Source: Linepithema humile
Taxonomy: Eukaryota > Arthropoda > Insecta > Hymenoptera > Formicidae
Length of the DNA: 64,000 nt
NCBI RefSeq assembly: GCF_040581485.1
Contig: NC_090129.1
Coordinates: forward strand, 3,272,501-3,336,500
Reading direction: 5' to 3'
This document shows positions 1 through 11,127 of the stretch, piece by piece (position 1 is the stretch's first letter; every line of letters starts with the position of its first letter). Made by a program: the position numbers and the translations under genes. The notes under the pieces were generated by a model. That model was not told the DNA's origin and made no database searches. It worked only from the letters and a program-made list of their open reading frames with translations.

Positions 1-3000
1 AATTGCATTAGTAATATAAAAATAATATAAATGTTGTATTATACCGATAAAATAAAATTTTATTTTATTAATATTAGAAATGTTTTGTGCAATAAAATAT
101 TTGTTATTAGTAATCAAATTTTCACTGCTATTCAAACTATTTTTTTTTATTATCTAATATAGAAAACATTTTGCGTTGTAAATAATTTGAAAATATTTTG
201 CAATTTTTAGTAAAATGTCTATTATCAAATTTTTGCTGACAATCGGTAGCAACATCGAGCTGCTTTTACACGCGTCACTACTTTGTATTAAAAAAATGTT
301 TCATGCTGTAAATAATTTTTCAGTTGATTTTAGTAATTTGTTATCTTCATTCCTTCTTTGTATACATATATCTCTTTTATCATTATTAAGGCTAACGAGC
401 AAAGGATAAAATTTCTATAGAGTTTGCGAAAACATCCGGCTAACAAGAAGGCAAGAACATCTCTTCCCAATTACAGTACACAAACACGCGCGATATATAT
501 ACATACACATATATATATATATATATTACACATTATCCACTGATTGAAACTTAGTTTCGGGTCCGGCGAGTCTTCAATTAAGCTAACGAAAAGACTTTCG
601 AAATATTTCGCGGGTACCGCATTGAATCCCGCTGGAAAAGGAACGCAGATTAAACCGGTGCAACCGAACGAGCTAATTATCGGACGGAAGTTAAACAAGC
701 CGAGTACTTTAGTCCTACCGCGAACTTTCCGCAACTTTCAAAGCTGGACTCGAACTTCTTCGATGCTGCTCGTTTGCTTTACACCAGTCTACACGTAACT
801 TATCGTATTTTTGTAACAGATATAGAATAATCTATACGTCTGATCTTGTTCATCGCAATTAAATAAATTTGAGAAAAAGATCAATTATTTCTATAAGATC
901 TAATATTTTATACAAAATATAACGATTTTTTAAATGATGAAAAGGTACAATGGTATAATAAAATCTACATTTGAATTCATGATTTAATTTCGGGAAATAA
1001 TTATAAATTTAACAGCAGCGGCTGATTTGATTTGGCGTAAAATTCTATTAATCTGGAACGCTACAATTATATTTTTCGGACATAGAAAAAATAGTTTATA
1101 TTTTAACTTTCGTTACGTTCATACATTTTGATATTTTTCACGATTTGTTGTATGTATGAATATATGTGCTTTTTCATTATTCTTTAAATTTAAATATTTG
1201 AATCAATAATCTCGGCTCGAGAAAAATTGCAGAAAACTCGTATATAACGTTATAATATTATCTCGCTGTATCGAGCCAATTTCGCGTGTGCGTATCGTGA
1301 CATTTAACCGAATATTCTCGCAGAGCTCCAGCCAGGATGAACCTGTCAGTTGCTAAATGACGAGCGTTCCTTTACGACGTTGATTTATAGCGGCTTCTCA
1401 CAAAGTCGAAGGAGAAGGTTAGCAATTCGGGCCGACTACGTCGACACGGACGGCTCGTAAATTCTCGTACGAACGAGCCTCCGCCAAACCACCGCCGTAG
1501 CAAACCGGCGGCAGGCGAGCTTTTCCTCGCCGGCCGTCGAATTCGCAGATTGAACCCGTCGAAATTAACCGCGAAAATTCTCAGCGATTCCTAGCACGCG
1601 CACCTCGACAATTTACGACCCGTCTCGTGACCCGAAGACACTCTTCACGCTTTCCAATCACGAGTTTTTATCGAACGGGAGAATCTCGTTTCCCCGTACG
1701 CGTACACGGCGCCAATTAACATGTTAATTGCTCTTGGGTATTATTTACGTATCGGATTTTCCACTGAACTCGTATCTGCGCCACTGATAAAGGAACGATT
1801 TATTAAATACTTGTTCTCGCCCGATAAGCGACTTTGTAGCTGCGATAAAAACGTAATATGCGAATTATACGCTGTTTAGTATCCCCTTGAATTTTAACGT
1901 TCATAAATATAGATTAAATATTCATTTATTTATTTTTTACGACAAAACACACAATACTTTGAGCATTATTCCGACATTGGTGGCTTTAGTTCTCTAAAAG
2001 TGAACTTTTTCTTGCAGAATTTTCGGTATATCGATATTTATACTAAATTTTCTCATCGGAAAATCCTGAAAATTCTTGGAGCGATCTTCGACGCGTCCGG
2101 CTTCATGTTAAAATACTTGCGCAACAATGTCGGAAAATGTGCGCCAGCAGTGCTCTCGTAAAGTGCGTGTAATGCGTCCGACAAATGGTCACTGCTCTAT
2201 GAAACGACATTCATATTCATCGACCCGCATTTATGATCGTATATTATTGCTTTGAATTTTGTAGATGCTAAGTAGATTTTGATATAAATTTTCCTTCAAC
2301 ACAAAAGATTCTTTTGCAGAAATCGTATAATTCCCGAGAAAAAATTTTAAAATTATCGAAATTTATATTGTACATATATTATATACTTGAAAGTTCGCGT
2401 GATTAATTTTTAATTCTCTATGATTTGATTAATGTATCGCTGAAAGTTAAATTTTGCCACAGCGCGCTAGTTGAACTCAGCTACAATACCATGTAATTAA
2501 AGTACAAATTATTATATACGGCTACCAACTACCTCGCTTCTAATCGAAACCTGTCATTTGTCCGCCTAAATACAAAGCTCCCTCAAAGTTGAGGCACTCG
2601 AAAACGACACACTTATAACTGCGTGCATTTGTCACAACGTTCGCTTCACTCGTATAAGGCCTCCTACGACGGATTCTAGGTCTGTGTGCGACGCATGCTC
2701 TACTGATTTGGAAAAAAAGGCGACATTACATGCTGTCTCACGCTAATACCAATATCGAACAGAAAAAAAAAAGGTGAAGAAAACATAAGACGGTGTCGGC
2801 GAAAAGAAACCTCGTCGCGGCTAACTCAGACTCCCCTCTAGCGTCTCTCCTAAAACGACTATCCCCTTCGAGGAAACGTCACAGTAAGATTCTTACGGTA
2901 GGGAGGATTTTTTTTTTTTTTTTTAGCAAAAGTGGATTTAACTAAGTAGCCTCCGACAATCAGTGAGCACTTCAATCTTGCGAACAAACGGAAACCAACG

Positions 3001-3160
3001 TGAAAAGAACAGAGAGAACGGAACTAAATAAAAACGAAGAAGAAGAAAAAAAGAAACAAGGGATATGTATATATAGATATATATAGATATATATATATAT
3101 AGATATATAGATAAAACAGACGGAGAGACGAGAAGAACAAGGCAGACCCTTAATTCCTAC
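1..3160. other. 3' intron or 3' flank, no gene recognised
   Basis: AT-rich non-coding sequence with a more GC-rich, CpG-containing patch at about 1300-1720. A TA/CA microsatellite lies at about 491-527 and a poly-T run at about 2910-2924. Open frames on both strands at about 471-798 overlap each other and show no recognisable domain or splice context. If the RBFOX reading is right, the last exon and 3' UTR should be here or beyond the low-coordinate end, but I could not place them. Confidence 0.5.
3064..3114. repeat. TATAGA/TA microsatellite
   Basis: Alternating TA and TATAGA repeats. The tract lies about 50 bp downstream, in minus-strand sense, of the candidate microexon, inside its presumed downstream intron. 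Confidence 0.85.
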
Positions 3161-3181
3161 CTCCAGGGCGGGCGCTTTAGC
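3161..3181 (-). CDS. Rbfox1: Candidate 21-nt microexon of the RBFOX-like gene
   Basis: On the minus strand a good acceptor (GTGTTTCAG) is followed by 21 nt encoding AKAPALE and then a plausible donor (GAG|GTAGGA). The segment starts and ends in phase 0, which matches the phase-0 end of the exon at 5646-5709, so inclusion would add seven residues without shifting the frame. Without the donor the frame runs on into TA-microsatellite sequence before a stop, which looks non-coding. That is why I prefer a microexon to a terminal exon. Neuronal RNA-binding protein genes often carry such microexons, but that is general knowledge and not proof. Intergenic chance matches of this size are possible, so confidence is low. 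Confidence 0.35.
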
Positions 3182-4676
3182 CTGAAACACAAACGGCAAA
3201 CCTGAAAAGAAATTCCGGAAGGATCCCGGACGGCGGGAACTCGAGCCCCGAGTTTTTGCGCGGGGCAGTTAAACCCTCGTTAAGCGAGTTAAGACTCTGT
3301 TTCCCGATGCAAACGCGAAAACCCTGTCCGTACGATCACCGCGCGTTTCTCTTCCTTCCAATGGCACTTTTTTTCTCATTCAAGAATACACATTGTCGAA
3401 CAATTATTATCTCTTTAAACAGTTGGAAACGTTGTCGGGACAAGAGTACATAGTAAAAGTGAGAAAGACAGAAGACAAAAGATGAATAAGGTAATGCTTG
3501 ATGAAGTGCAACAAGATGCAACAAGATGCCTCGCGACTCATCGATGGCGGTCTTTTACGAAGACGTGAAATTTATCTCATTATCGCAAACTGAATTTTGA
3601 GAGAATTTTAATTAATCCGAAAGTGAATTCACAAACCGTTCAATGTCGCAAGAGAATAAGACTTAAAAAATTTAACTAAAATCTTGGGGAAGCTCAGTCA
3701 GTCAAGATTTCTTAAAACTTATTTCATAGTTATATAATATAAAGGAAACGCTTCAATCCTGACCCAAATTTTCGTCAACGAAGAAATATAAACGATGTGA
3801 CAATCAGTAAATACGGAGCAATAGTAGCTCCACGGTCGAAAGACACACAACACGAAATGTTAGCTGGTATCGATCGTCACTGTTTATGTTTTCTCACTGA
3901 AGGCTGCCTGAGTTAGGATCGCTTTACAAGCGCTGAATAATAAATTCATTTTTCTCAACGTGTAACGGCCTACTGTTTCCTCCAATATTTCGTATGTTTC
4001 CAGAAAGGAGAGCTACATACTTAATATTATTTTTTCGAAAATCTATTATCTCTTAAAATCAATTATTATCTTTATTGTCCCTCTTGCTGAAAATATTCCA
4101 TCTACAAAGGTAGAGTCTGTCAATTAAAAAAGAATTTGCAACTTTAATAACTACTTTTGATAACTCACTCTCTTCATTTTTGATCTAATATTCCTTTCCC
4201 ACTGAATAAGGATAATTTTGCAACGTTGCGATTAGAACAAAACAAGTTTAATCAATTTAATTCTATAAAAAAAAAGTGTTTATTACAGTTGTAATTGTCG
4301 CGGAGCGTTGTTTCGCAACTGAAAGTTTGTTTCAAAGGAAATGCTAACGAAACGAGGCGGATGTAAAATCCATTCACGTGCGAACGGTGCCAGAGAGCTG
4401 CATCACCGGGGCAGAAATAATCATCCCGACGGTTAGCAGTGCGTCGAGCGTGCACGTTTTATTTATTTTTTTTATATTTTTTTTTCGAATAAATCGTGCC
4501 GTCGGAATACATCGGGACTTTCGCGCGAATGAAAGAGAATAAAAAGAAAGAGAACGAAAGAGGCAGGCGAAAAATGAGATACAATGAGAATGGCGAACGG
4601 TCGGAAACGATGTAGAGCGCGAAGATAGGGAACAGTGTAATTGTTATCGGTTTCTCTCTCTCGGCATTTCTCTCTC

Positions 4677-4707
<31 letters not shown>

Positions 4708-5645
4708 TGTGTATGTGTGTGTGTGCAAGCCTGGCAAAATGTGTGTCAACTAACGTCAGCTGTTGCTTGAGGCCATTCCAGCTAAACGGGTCCACCAAGA
4801 TGTTACGGACTTTAGTCAAAATCTGCGTTCATTTGTCTCTCGTCTTATAAATACTGCGCCGTATTCCGCTTCCGGTGCACGTGTGCGTAAGCGTCTCCGT
4901 TATTCGCTCGAATAAATTTTTACCGTCGAAAATAATTTCAATTTGTAAAAGGGCAAAACGGCTGATTAACTTTGCACGATTGCGATATTACGAATTTCGT
5001 GATATCTTTCCAACATTACGTATTTTTTATACAGTTGCGAGAAATGTTCCACCATCAATAAAATGCTAGATTTTAATGCTGGATTCTTTGGTGAATTTTA
5101 AATCGATCTCTTCTTGCAATAAATACATATTTTTGTGTCAAAAACTATTATTTAAAAAAATATCTTTTAGAGTAAGTAGAATATTAATGTATTTTAGCAA
5201 TTTTAGACAATATTTACTAGAAAAGATACATTTACTCCAATTATCGTGAAAAATCCGTCAAAGAAATCTGTCAGTAAAATTTCATCAAATCGCGGCAAAA
5301 CATTCTCCGCAAGCTCGCGTTCGTATCGATCCCCATCGATGATAGTCCGCTGATTGTCCGATTAATTAGGTCCATCCGATGTTTCGTCCGAGCAACATAA
5401 TGAAAACGCGTCAACGCTCTGCGGGGGTTTGTTTTCCGATTAATGGCCGATTATCGAAACGACGATCGCGACATGATTGATTATTGCGTCATTGTCGTTC
5501 AGTTGCCGACGCGCTCTTCGATTTAATTAAAAACTCATTTGAGATTCATGTCTCGATTGGGATCCGCGATTCTCCGCGATCGCGGACGCACCGGAAGCGG
5601 AAGATAATCAATCGCGGACGTTTGTAAAATAGAGAAATAACTCAC
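3182..5645 (-). other. Presumed intron between the microexon and the YYDPF exon
   Basis: Non-coding sequence. It contains a GT/ATGT microsatellite at about 4677-4725 and otherwise AT-rich intron-like DNA. The open frames here are the translation of the simple repeat or short overlapping frames on both strands. I see no exon or element. Confidence 0.5.
4677..4725. repeat. (GT)n / GTAT microsatellite
   Basis: GT dinucleotides interrupted by AT. It explains the His/Thr-rich and Cys/Val-rich open frames on both strands over this stretch. Confidence 0.9.
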
Positions 5646-5709
5646 CTGCAACCTGTAGTTGGGATCCTGTGTCGCTGCGTGCGCTGCCAGGAAGGGGTCG
5701 TAATACACG
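5646..5709 (-). CDS. Rbfox1: RBFOX-like RNA-binding protein, C-terminal exon (VYYDPF...DPNYRLQ)
   Basis: A 64-nt minus-strand exon. The acceptor is a T-rich tract ending in TTGCAG and the donor is CAG|GTGAG. One leading base plus 21 codons give VYYDPFLAAHAATQDPNYRL followed by Q, ending in phase 0. The single leading base exactly completes the two bases left by the exon at 23412-23565, so the two exons join in frame. The YDP(F/Y) stretch resembles the C-terminal region of RBFOX proteins, where vertebrates have a VYAADPYHH-like segment that nuclear isoforms carry. The family assignment is inference from short motifs, exon phase and gene context; the exon itself is well supported by splice signals and phase. 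Confidence 0.65.
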
Positions 5710-6226
5710 CTGCAAAAAATAAAAATCACCAATGAATATGAACAATGTATTCGTTTACTCGCCGCTATGCCTACAAAATTGCCGAATTTCTAATCTTTCG
5801 CAATAATTTCCGTCTTTGTGAAGCATAATTAAAAATCGCGTGTTCAATCATTATTTGGATTTCGACAGCATTTAAAAATTTTGAAATTCATAAATTTAAC
5901 GCACTTCAATGGAAAATATCTCTTTTAAATAGCACATTTTACCAAAATTTAGTAGTGCTTATTATGCGTCAAATATTTATAATGGCTTTCATATTTACTA
6001 TAATTTTCGGACATTCGGTTAAAAGCTTCACATTCAAAGAACTTTTGATCTTTCGATTTAATAGCGCGGAACGCTCGTTTTAATAGGTATCGCGATATTA
6101 AGCATTGCGCTTGGTCGAGAATAAAATTGAAAATTTATTTCTGGAATATACTGGATAATCTCGCTTTGCAGGATAATGGAGGACGGTGAAGGGGGATAAA
6201 CTTTGTTTTCCGCAATGAAGTTTGTT

Positions 6227-6700
6227 TTATGCGTGAGAATCATAAATTATGGTTCGCTTTAAAGTAGTGGAGAAAAAAAGCCCGTTGACTTTACAGAAAG
6301 CGAATTTGCGTTCAATCTTGATTACGCATTGCCGGGAATGGAAAAAGTTGCGAGACGAAGTATTACCGTTCGCGCGCGACGTATTACGGCGATTGCTTCG
6401 TAAAGTACAGACGTGGTTTCGGAGGCGAATTTTCAATTTGTCAAACGTAATGAAAGTAAGTACATATAAACATTCACTCTGTCCCACTTCACTTAATATT
6501 GTCAGTATTGTTAATCGTGGTACTTTAATATTGTTCCTCGTAGTGTAATTCGTTATTTTGCACAAATCATTATTTTGCCGTCGTGAAATCGTATCGGAGG
6601 TTTCTAATGCGCACTGCTTTTGTTGTACAGCAGCGGACGAAATAAGGCGATTTCTCAAACGTTACGAAAATACATACAAATAATCAGAAAGTACGTACGA
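6227..6700 (-). pseudogene. Array unit without an HTH ORF (block B fused near block A)
   Basis: Blocks C, B and A are recognisable, but only about 110 bp separate B from A, too little for the usual ORF. The block A copy has a TATA-like TGTATTTTCG but a poor initiator (TTATTTCG). A 143-residue open frame spans blocks A and B on the minus strand; it does not contain the helix-turn-helix pattern and I regard it as accidental. The most likely explanation is a deletion of the ORF in an old unit. Confidence 0.55.
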
Positions 6701-7124
6701 AGGTTTCGACAGGATGATACGTAAAATAAAAACCGAGGTTACGCGAACTGTTGCTCGCATATCGAGAACCATCGAAGCACATAAGCTGCGTGAAAACGAT
6801 TACTTAATATCGAAAACAACGTTTAGTCTTCCGATTTAATAACGCAATCAAACTCGTTTAATAAGTTCATGTTTCGTAAAAGAAAAAATCTTGACTTCTC
6901 AAGACGCAAATTCGCGTTTTATTTAAATTGTGCACTGACAGAAATAAAAAATGTTGAGAGAGAAAATATCATTTATGCGCGATACGTTTGATAGTTTCGT
7001 GAAATATAGACGCAACATTAAAAACAAATTCAATATACATTGAAAATAAGAAAAATAAATACGTGTTGGACATTCGATCACAAGCTTCATACTCCATCTG
7101 ATCCGTTAGTTCTTCCAACCTCAT

Positions 7125-7361
7125 TTATCTTTGTCTTTTCGTTAAGTAAAACGGTAAATTTGGATGGTACGCCGGAAAATGATCCCAAAGTGTGTCGTGT
7201 AATTCAAATAACAGCCTCATATCTAGCAAAGGTTGATTGGGATACTTTCTTGCGTACATTCGTCTGGCCTCATAAATGTTGAATCTATTTTCCAATATCA
7301 AACTAATAACGTCGGAAAATAGTCCGTAATTCATATAAGTATAATAATGAGCAACTTCCAT
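7125..7361 (-). CDS. HTH microprotein, unit 1
   Basis: A 78-residue ORF, function unknown. Residues about 10-60 fit the array pattern: a first helix around MNYGLFSDVISLIL, then EARRMYARKYPNQ with the conserved A-x-x-x-Y spacing, then a third helix around LLFELHDTL. This resembles the arthropod DUF4817 helix-turn-helix domain. The ATG follows a TTTATATTT stretch, as in the other units. Block A upstream has TATATAT (7471-7477) and an initiator TCAGTT (7444-7448), exactly 31 bp apart, predicting an about 85-nt 5' leader. The sequence is strongly diverged from the neighbouring young units but intact. No signal peptide, membrane segment or nuclear localisation signal is obvious. Expression is unproven. 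Confidence 0.6.
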   Translation of the reverse strand: MEVAHYYTYMNYGLFSDVISLILENRFNIYEARRMYARKYPNQPLLDMRLLFELHDTLWDHFPAYHPNLPFYLTKRQR

Positions 7362-7443
7362 TTCAATTCGAAATATAAACTGTCGCGAAGTCGTATTAGA
7401 AATTTCCGACGCGCACTGCTCTTGTCTTGGCTGTAACTAACGA

Positions 7444-7477
7444 ACTGACGCGACTTCTAGACGTTACAAGATATATA
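7444..7477 (-). promoter_or_regulatory. Core promoter of unit 1 (TATA + initiator)
   Basis: On the minus strand TATATAT is followed after about 31 bp by TCAGTT, which matches the arthropod initiator, with the conserved TCTAGAAGTCGCG between them. The same layout is found upstream of other units. Confidence 0.6.
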
Positions 7478-7976
7478 CACACAACTAGCGTTACGAAGGA
7501 CGATACACATTTGGTAGGATAACGCGCGATATACACAACGAGCGATCGCGCTAGCTCTCCGCGCGTACATCGAGAATTATTGAAAACTGTGTTACAAACT
7601 GTTACTTCACTTTCGTTTAATCTTCCGATATAATCGTTTAATCTCCCAATGTATCAGACTCGTTTAATATTTCTCGTATTAAATAATATTGTGTTCGGTT
7701 GAGAGAAAAACATTGGATATATATGTTTCTCGAATATGATAATCCCGCTTTATAAAATAATAATGGTCAATAGAGCCGATAAACAGCGCAGATTACGATT
7801 TGCTTTAAAAGAATGGAAAAAAACTCTGTTACCTTTGTAGAATGCGAATTCGTGTCCTACTTTCATTACACAATGTCGTAAATGGAAAAATATCTTGAAG
7901 ATGAGGTATTTTCACTTGTACAATATTTCCACGTTGAGGCATCGTAAAACGTGGGCGCAATTTCTAAGGTGAATTT

Positions 7977-7982
7977 TTATTA
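7977..7982 (-). terminator. Possible poly(A) signal of unit 2
   Basis: AATAAA on the minus strand, 83 bp downstream of the ORF stop. Confidence 0.4.
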
Positions 7983-8064
7983 TGTCAAAAAAATATTCAT
8001 TCGATGCGAATTAATTGAGTTTAATTTTTCAGACTTCCGAAGACCAAATGATTGATAAGCTTAA

Positions 8065-8310
8065 TTAATAGTTGAAAGTAGGTACAGGAAAATTTAAAAA
8101 AGTATATGCAAAGTGAGCTAAAAAAGTCATTGTTTGAATCGTTACAGGTCGGTTATTGCAAAAACAATGTGGATAGGTTACTGTTGCACGAATCACGTTA
8201 TTATTAAATTGGCGTAGCATTAAAAGCATGCAACTAATTTCGTCATATGTATAATGAAGACTCCTACTAAGATACATGTACTGACTATACAAATATGAAT
8301 TTTGCGCCAT
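8065..8310 (-). CDS. HTH microprotein, unit 2
   Basis: An 81-residue ORF starting MAQNSYLYSQ. The frame is open upstream for another 49 codons, but that part overlaps the promoter block, and the ATG at 8310 is the first after the predicted start site at about 8386. It also directly follows the conserved TTTATATTTAAAGTG that precedes the ATG in several other units. Residues about 20-78 fit the array domain: YTYDEISCMLLML, NNNVIRA, then a final helix TMTFLAHFAYTFL and a FPVPT tail. The AATAAA at 7977-7982, 83 bp past the stop, could end a transcript of about 430 nt. Function is unknown; the domain resembles DUF4817. Confidence 0.65.
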   Translation of the reverse strand: MAQNSYLYSQYMYLSRSLHYTYDEISCMLLMLRQFNNNVIRATVTYPHCFCNNRPVTIQTMTFLAHFAYTFLNFPVPTFNY

Positions 8311-8383
8311 CACTTTAAATATAAAATTATCGCAGAATAGTTTCGAAAATTTTGGACGCGCACTGCTTTCGCCACCGAAAGAA

Positions 8384-8420
8384 ACTGAAGCGATTTCTAG
8401 ATCATAACGATAATACATCC
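8384..8420 (-). promoter_or_regulatory. Core promoter of unit 2
   Basis: Initiator TCAGTT (8384-8388 on the + strand) with a weaker TATA variant (TGTATT) about 31 bp upstream. The TCTAGAAATCGCT between the two is identical to that in the other young units. Confidence 0.55.
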
Positions 8421-8988
8421 AGATAATCAGAATGTTTGTACATAGATTAGTACACATTCAATGACACGATACACGAGCTACAGAACGCGAGCAGCTACAT
8501 TATAGCTTTCATGTGTACATTAAATCACGAAGCTGTATTAGAAATTGTAATTTCATATTTGAAGAATTTTAAATTTAATGATGCTTTAAACTTTGATACC
8601 TTGTGTATTAAACATTATCGTTTCCCGTCTAGAGTAACTTCTTTCGTTTTATCTTCTAATGTATCAGACTCGTTTAATATTTCTCGTATTAAATAATATT
8701 GTGTTCGGTTGAGAGAGAAACATTGGGTATATATGTTTCTCGAATATGATAATCCCGCTTTATAAAATAATAATGGTCAATAGAGCCGATAAACAGCGCA
8801 GATTACGATTTGCTTTAAAAGAGTGGAAAAAAACTCTGTTACCTTTGTAAAATGCGAATTCGTGTTCTACTTTCATTACACAATGTCGTAAATAGAAAAA
8901 TATCTTGGAGATGAGGTATTTTCACTTGTACAATATTTCCACGTTGAGGCTGCATCGTAAAACGTGGGCGCAATTTCTGAGGTGAATT

Positions 8989-8994
8989 TTTATT
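8989..8994 (-). terminator. Possible poly(A) signal of unit 3
   Basis: AATAAA on the minus strand downstream of the unit 3 stop, at the same place as in unit 2. Confidence 0.4.
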
Positions 8995-9077
8995 ATGTCA
9001 AAAAAATATTCATTCGATGCGACTTAATTGACTTTAATTTTTCAGACTTCCAAAGACCAAATGATTGATAAGCTTAA

Positions 9078-9320
9078 TTATTCAACAGTAGGTAAAGGAA
9101 GATTTAAAGTAAAATGTAAATAATAAGCTAAAAAAACCATTTCTGAAACCGTTGGTGTATGTAGGTTATAAAAATAAATCGAATAGTTATTTATTGCATG
9201 ATTCACGTAATTATTAGATCGGCGTAGCATAAAAAGCATGCAACTAATGTCTTCATATGTACAATTAAGAATCTCACTAAGACACATGTACTGACTATAC
9301 CAATATGGATTTTGCGCCAT
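9078..9320 (-). CDS. HTH microprotein, unit 3
   Basis: An 80-residue ORF beginning MAQNPYWYSQ, with the start chosen as for unit 2. It shares only about half of its residues with unit 2 although the flanks are nearly identical. The conserved positions are T-Y-E-D-I-S-C-M-L, N-N-x-V, A, M-x-F-L-A and the L-P-L-P-T tail, so the fold positions are kept while the rest varies. A TATATT/TCAGTT promoter lies upstream and AATAAA (8989-8994) lies 84 bp past the stop. Function is unknown; the domain is similar to DUF4817. Confidence 0.65.
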   Translation of the reverse strand: MAQNPYWYSQYMCLSEILNCTYEDISCMLFMLRRSNNYVNHAINNYSIYFYNLHTPTVSEMVFLAYYLHFTLNLPLPTVE

Positions 9321-9393
9321 CACTTTAAATATAAAATTATCGTAGAATAGTTTCGAAAATTTTGGATGCGCACTGCTTTCGCCACCGAAAGAA

Positions 9394-9427
9394 ACTGAAG
9401 CGATTTCTAGATCATAACGACAATATA
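9394..9427 (-). promoter_or_regulatory. Core promoter of unit 3
   Basis: TATATT (9422-9427) lies 31 bp upstream of the initiator A at 9396 in TCAGTT. Predicted 5' leader of 76 nt with no upstream ATG. Confidence 0.6.
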
Positions 9428-10096
9428 TCCAGATAATCAGAATGTTTGTACATAGATTAGTACACATTCAATGACACGATACACGAGCTACAGAACGCGA
9501 GCAGCTACATTATAGCTTTCATGTGTACATTGAATCACGAAGCTGTATTAGAAATTGTAATTTCATATTTAAAGAATTTTAAATTTAATGATGCTTTAAA
9601 CTTTGATACCTTGTGTATTAAACATTATCGTTTCCCGTCTAGAGTAACTTCTTTCGTTTTATCTTCTAATGTATCAGACTCGTTTAATATTTCTCGTATT
9701 AAATAATATTGTGTTCGGTTGAGAGAGAAACATTGGGTATATATGTTTCTCGAATATGATAATCCCGCTTTATAAAATAATAATGGTCAATAGAGCCGAT
9801 AACCAGCGCAGATTACGATTTGCTTTAAAAGAGTGGAAAAAAACTCTGTTACCTTTGTAAAATGCGAATTCGTGTCCTAGTTTCATTACACAATGCCATA
9901 AATGGAAAGATATCTTGGAAATGAGGTATTTTCACTTGTACAATATTTCCACGTTGAGGCTGCATTGTAAAACGTGGGCGCAATTTCTGAGGTGAATTTG
10001 TCAATATGTCAAAAAATATTCATTCGATCCGATTTAATTTAATTTTATCTTCCACACTTCCGAAGACCAAATGGTTGATAAGCTTAATTATTCCAA

Positions 10097-10336
10097 TCAA
10101 TTAGGTACAGGAAAATGTGAAGTAATATTTAAATAGTAAGCTAAAAAAGCCATTTCTTGAAACGTTGGTATACGTTGGTTAGGAAAACAATCCGAATAGT
10201 TTCTTATTGCAAGATGCACGCAATTATTAGATGCTCGTAGCATCAAAAGCATGTTACAAATGTCGTTAAATGTACAACGAATAATCTCACTAAGATACAC
10301 GGAATAATTACCCGAATTTCTTTGATTTTGCGCCAT
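10097..10336 (-). CDS. HTH microprotein, unit 4
   Basis: A 79-residue ORF starting MAQNQRNSGN. The domain runs from about residue 19 (CTFNDICNMLLML) through NNCVHLA and FPNQRIPT to the final helix EMAFLAYYL. The part before the domain is unrelated to unit 2 apart from the first four residues. The start follows TTTATATTTAAAGTA. The promoter is intact. No AATAAA is found near the stop, only the weaker ATTAAA near 10043. The 440-bp MITE inserted at 10688 lies about 240 bp upstream of its promoter. Confidence 0.63.
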   Translation of the reverse strand: MAQNQRNSGNYSVYLSEIIRCTFNDICNMLLMLRASNNCVHLAIRNYSDCFPNQRIPTFQEMAFLAYYLNITSHFPVPN

Positions 10337-10409
10337 TACTTTAAATATAAAATTATCGCAGAATAGTTTCAAAAATTTTGGACGCGCACTGCTTTCGCCA
10401 CCGAATGAA

Positions 10410-10443
10410 ACTGAAGCGATTTCTAGATCATAACGACAATATA
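10410..10443 (-). promoter_or_regulatory. Core promoter of unit 4
   Basis: TATATT (10438-10443) and TCAGTT (10410-10414) at the same 31-bp spacing as the other units. Confidence 0.6.
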
Positions 10444-10687
10444 TCCAGATAATCAGAATGTTTGTACATAGATTAGTACACATTCAATGACACGATACAC
10501 GAGCTACGGAACGCGAGCAGTTACATTATAGCTTTCATGTGTACATTGAATCACGAAGCTGTATTAGAAATTGTAATTTTATATTTGAAAAATTTTAAAT
10601 TTAATGATGCTTAAAACTTTAATACTTTGTGTATTAAACATTATCGTTTCCCGTCTAGAGTAACTTCTTTCGTTTTATCTTCTAATG

Positions 10688-11127
10688 CAGCGCTCGGAAT
10701 TAGTTGCATATTTCGGGCCGATTCAGGAGACGACGCCTCCTGTTCCCCCATTGTCGCCCGGCCGCTGGCGGCCGAGCCGCCGATAGCTCTGACGCAGGAG
10801 CGTTTTATATAAGGAATAAGGCTGGGTTGTTGAAGCATCTCTCAGAAAATAGTAACATTTTCTTTGCTACATAAATAATGTTTATTTTCGTTAATAATTA
10901 AATATATATATATATTATGTATTAATGAAAATAAACATTATTTATGTAGTGAAGAAAATGTTACGATTTCCTGAGAGATGCCTAAACAATCCAGCCTATT
11001 TCTAATATAAAACGCTCCTGAACCAGAGCTATCGGCGGCTCGGCCGCCAGCGGCCGGGTGGTAGTGGAGGAACAGGAGACGTCGTCTCCTGAATCGGTCC
11101 GAAATGTGCAACTAATTCCGAGCGCTG
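10688..11127. mobile_element. hAT-type foldback MITE with 8-bp target duplication
   Basis: A 440-bp non-coding element made of two arms, 10688-10895 and 10921-11127, that are reverse complements with scattered mismatches, around an AT-rich loop of about 25 bp. The ends read CAGCGCTCGGAATTAGTTGC and its complement, matching the CAGNG-type ends of hAT elements. The flanks are TTCTAATG (10680-10687) and TTCAAATG (11128-11135), an 8-bp target duplication with one change, typical of hAT. Other young units carry the uninterrupted site. It encodes no transposase, so it must have been mobilised by an autonomous relative. If transcribed with the host gene it would form a long hairpin RNA. Confidence 0.9.

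Noticed and set aside
8311..8457. N-terminal extension (MCTNLCTNILIIW...) of the HTH ORFs in units 2-6
   Set aside because: It overlaps the TATA and initiator block, is not open in the older units, and the first ATG after the predicted start site is the one that follows TTTAAAGTG. The extension looks like promoter and leader DNA that happens to be open.
8511..9706. Plus-strand 61-residue ORFs (MCTLNHEAVLEI...) identical in two units
   Set aside because: Identity only reflects the young tandem repeat. In the unit at 10.54 kb and later units the frame is broken, so there is no sign of coding constraint.
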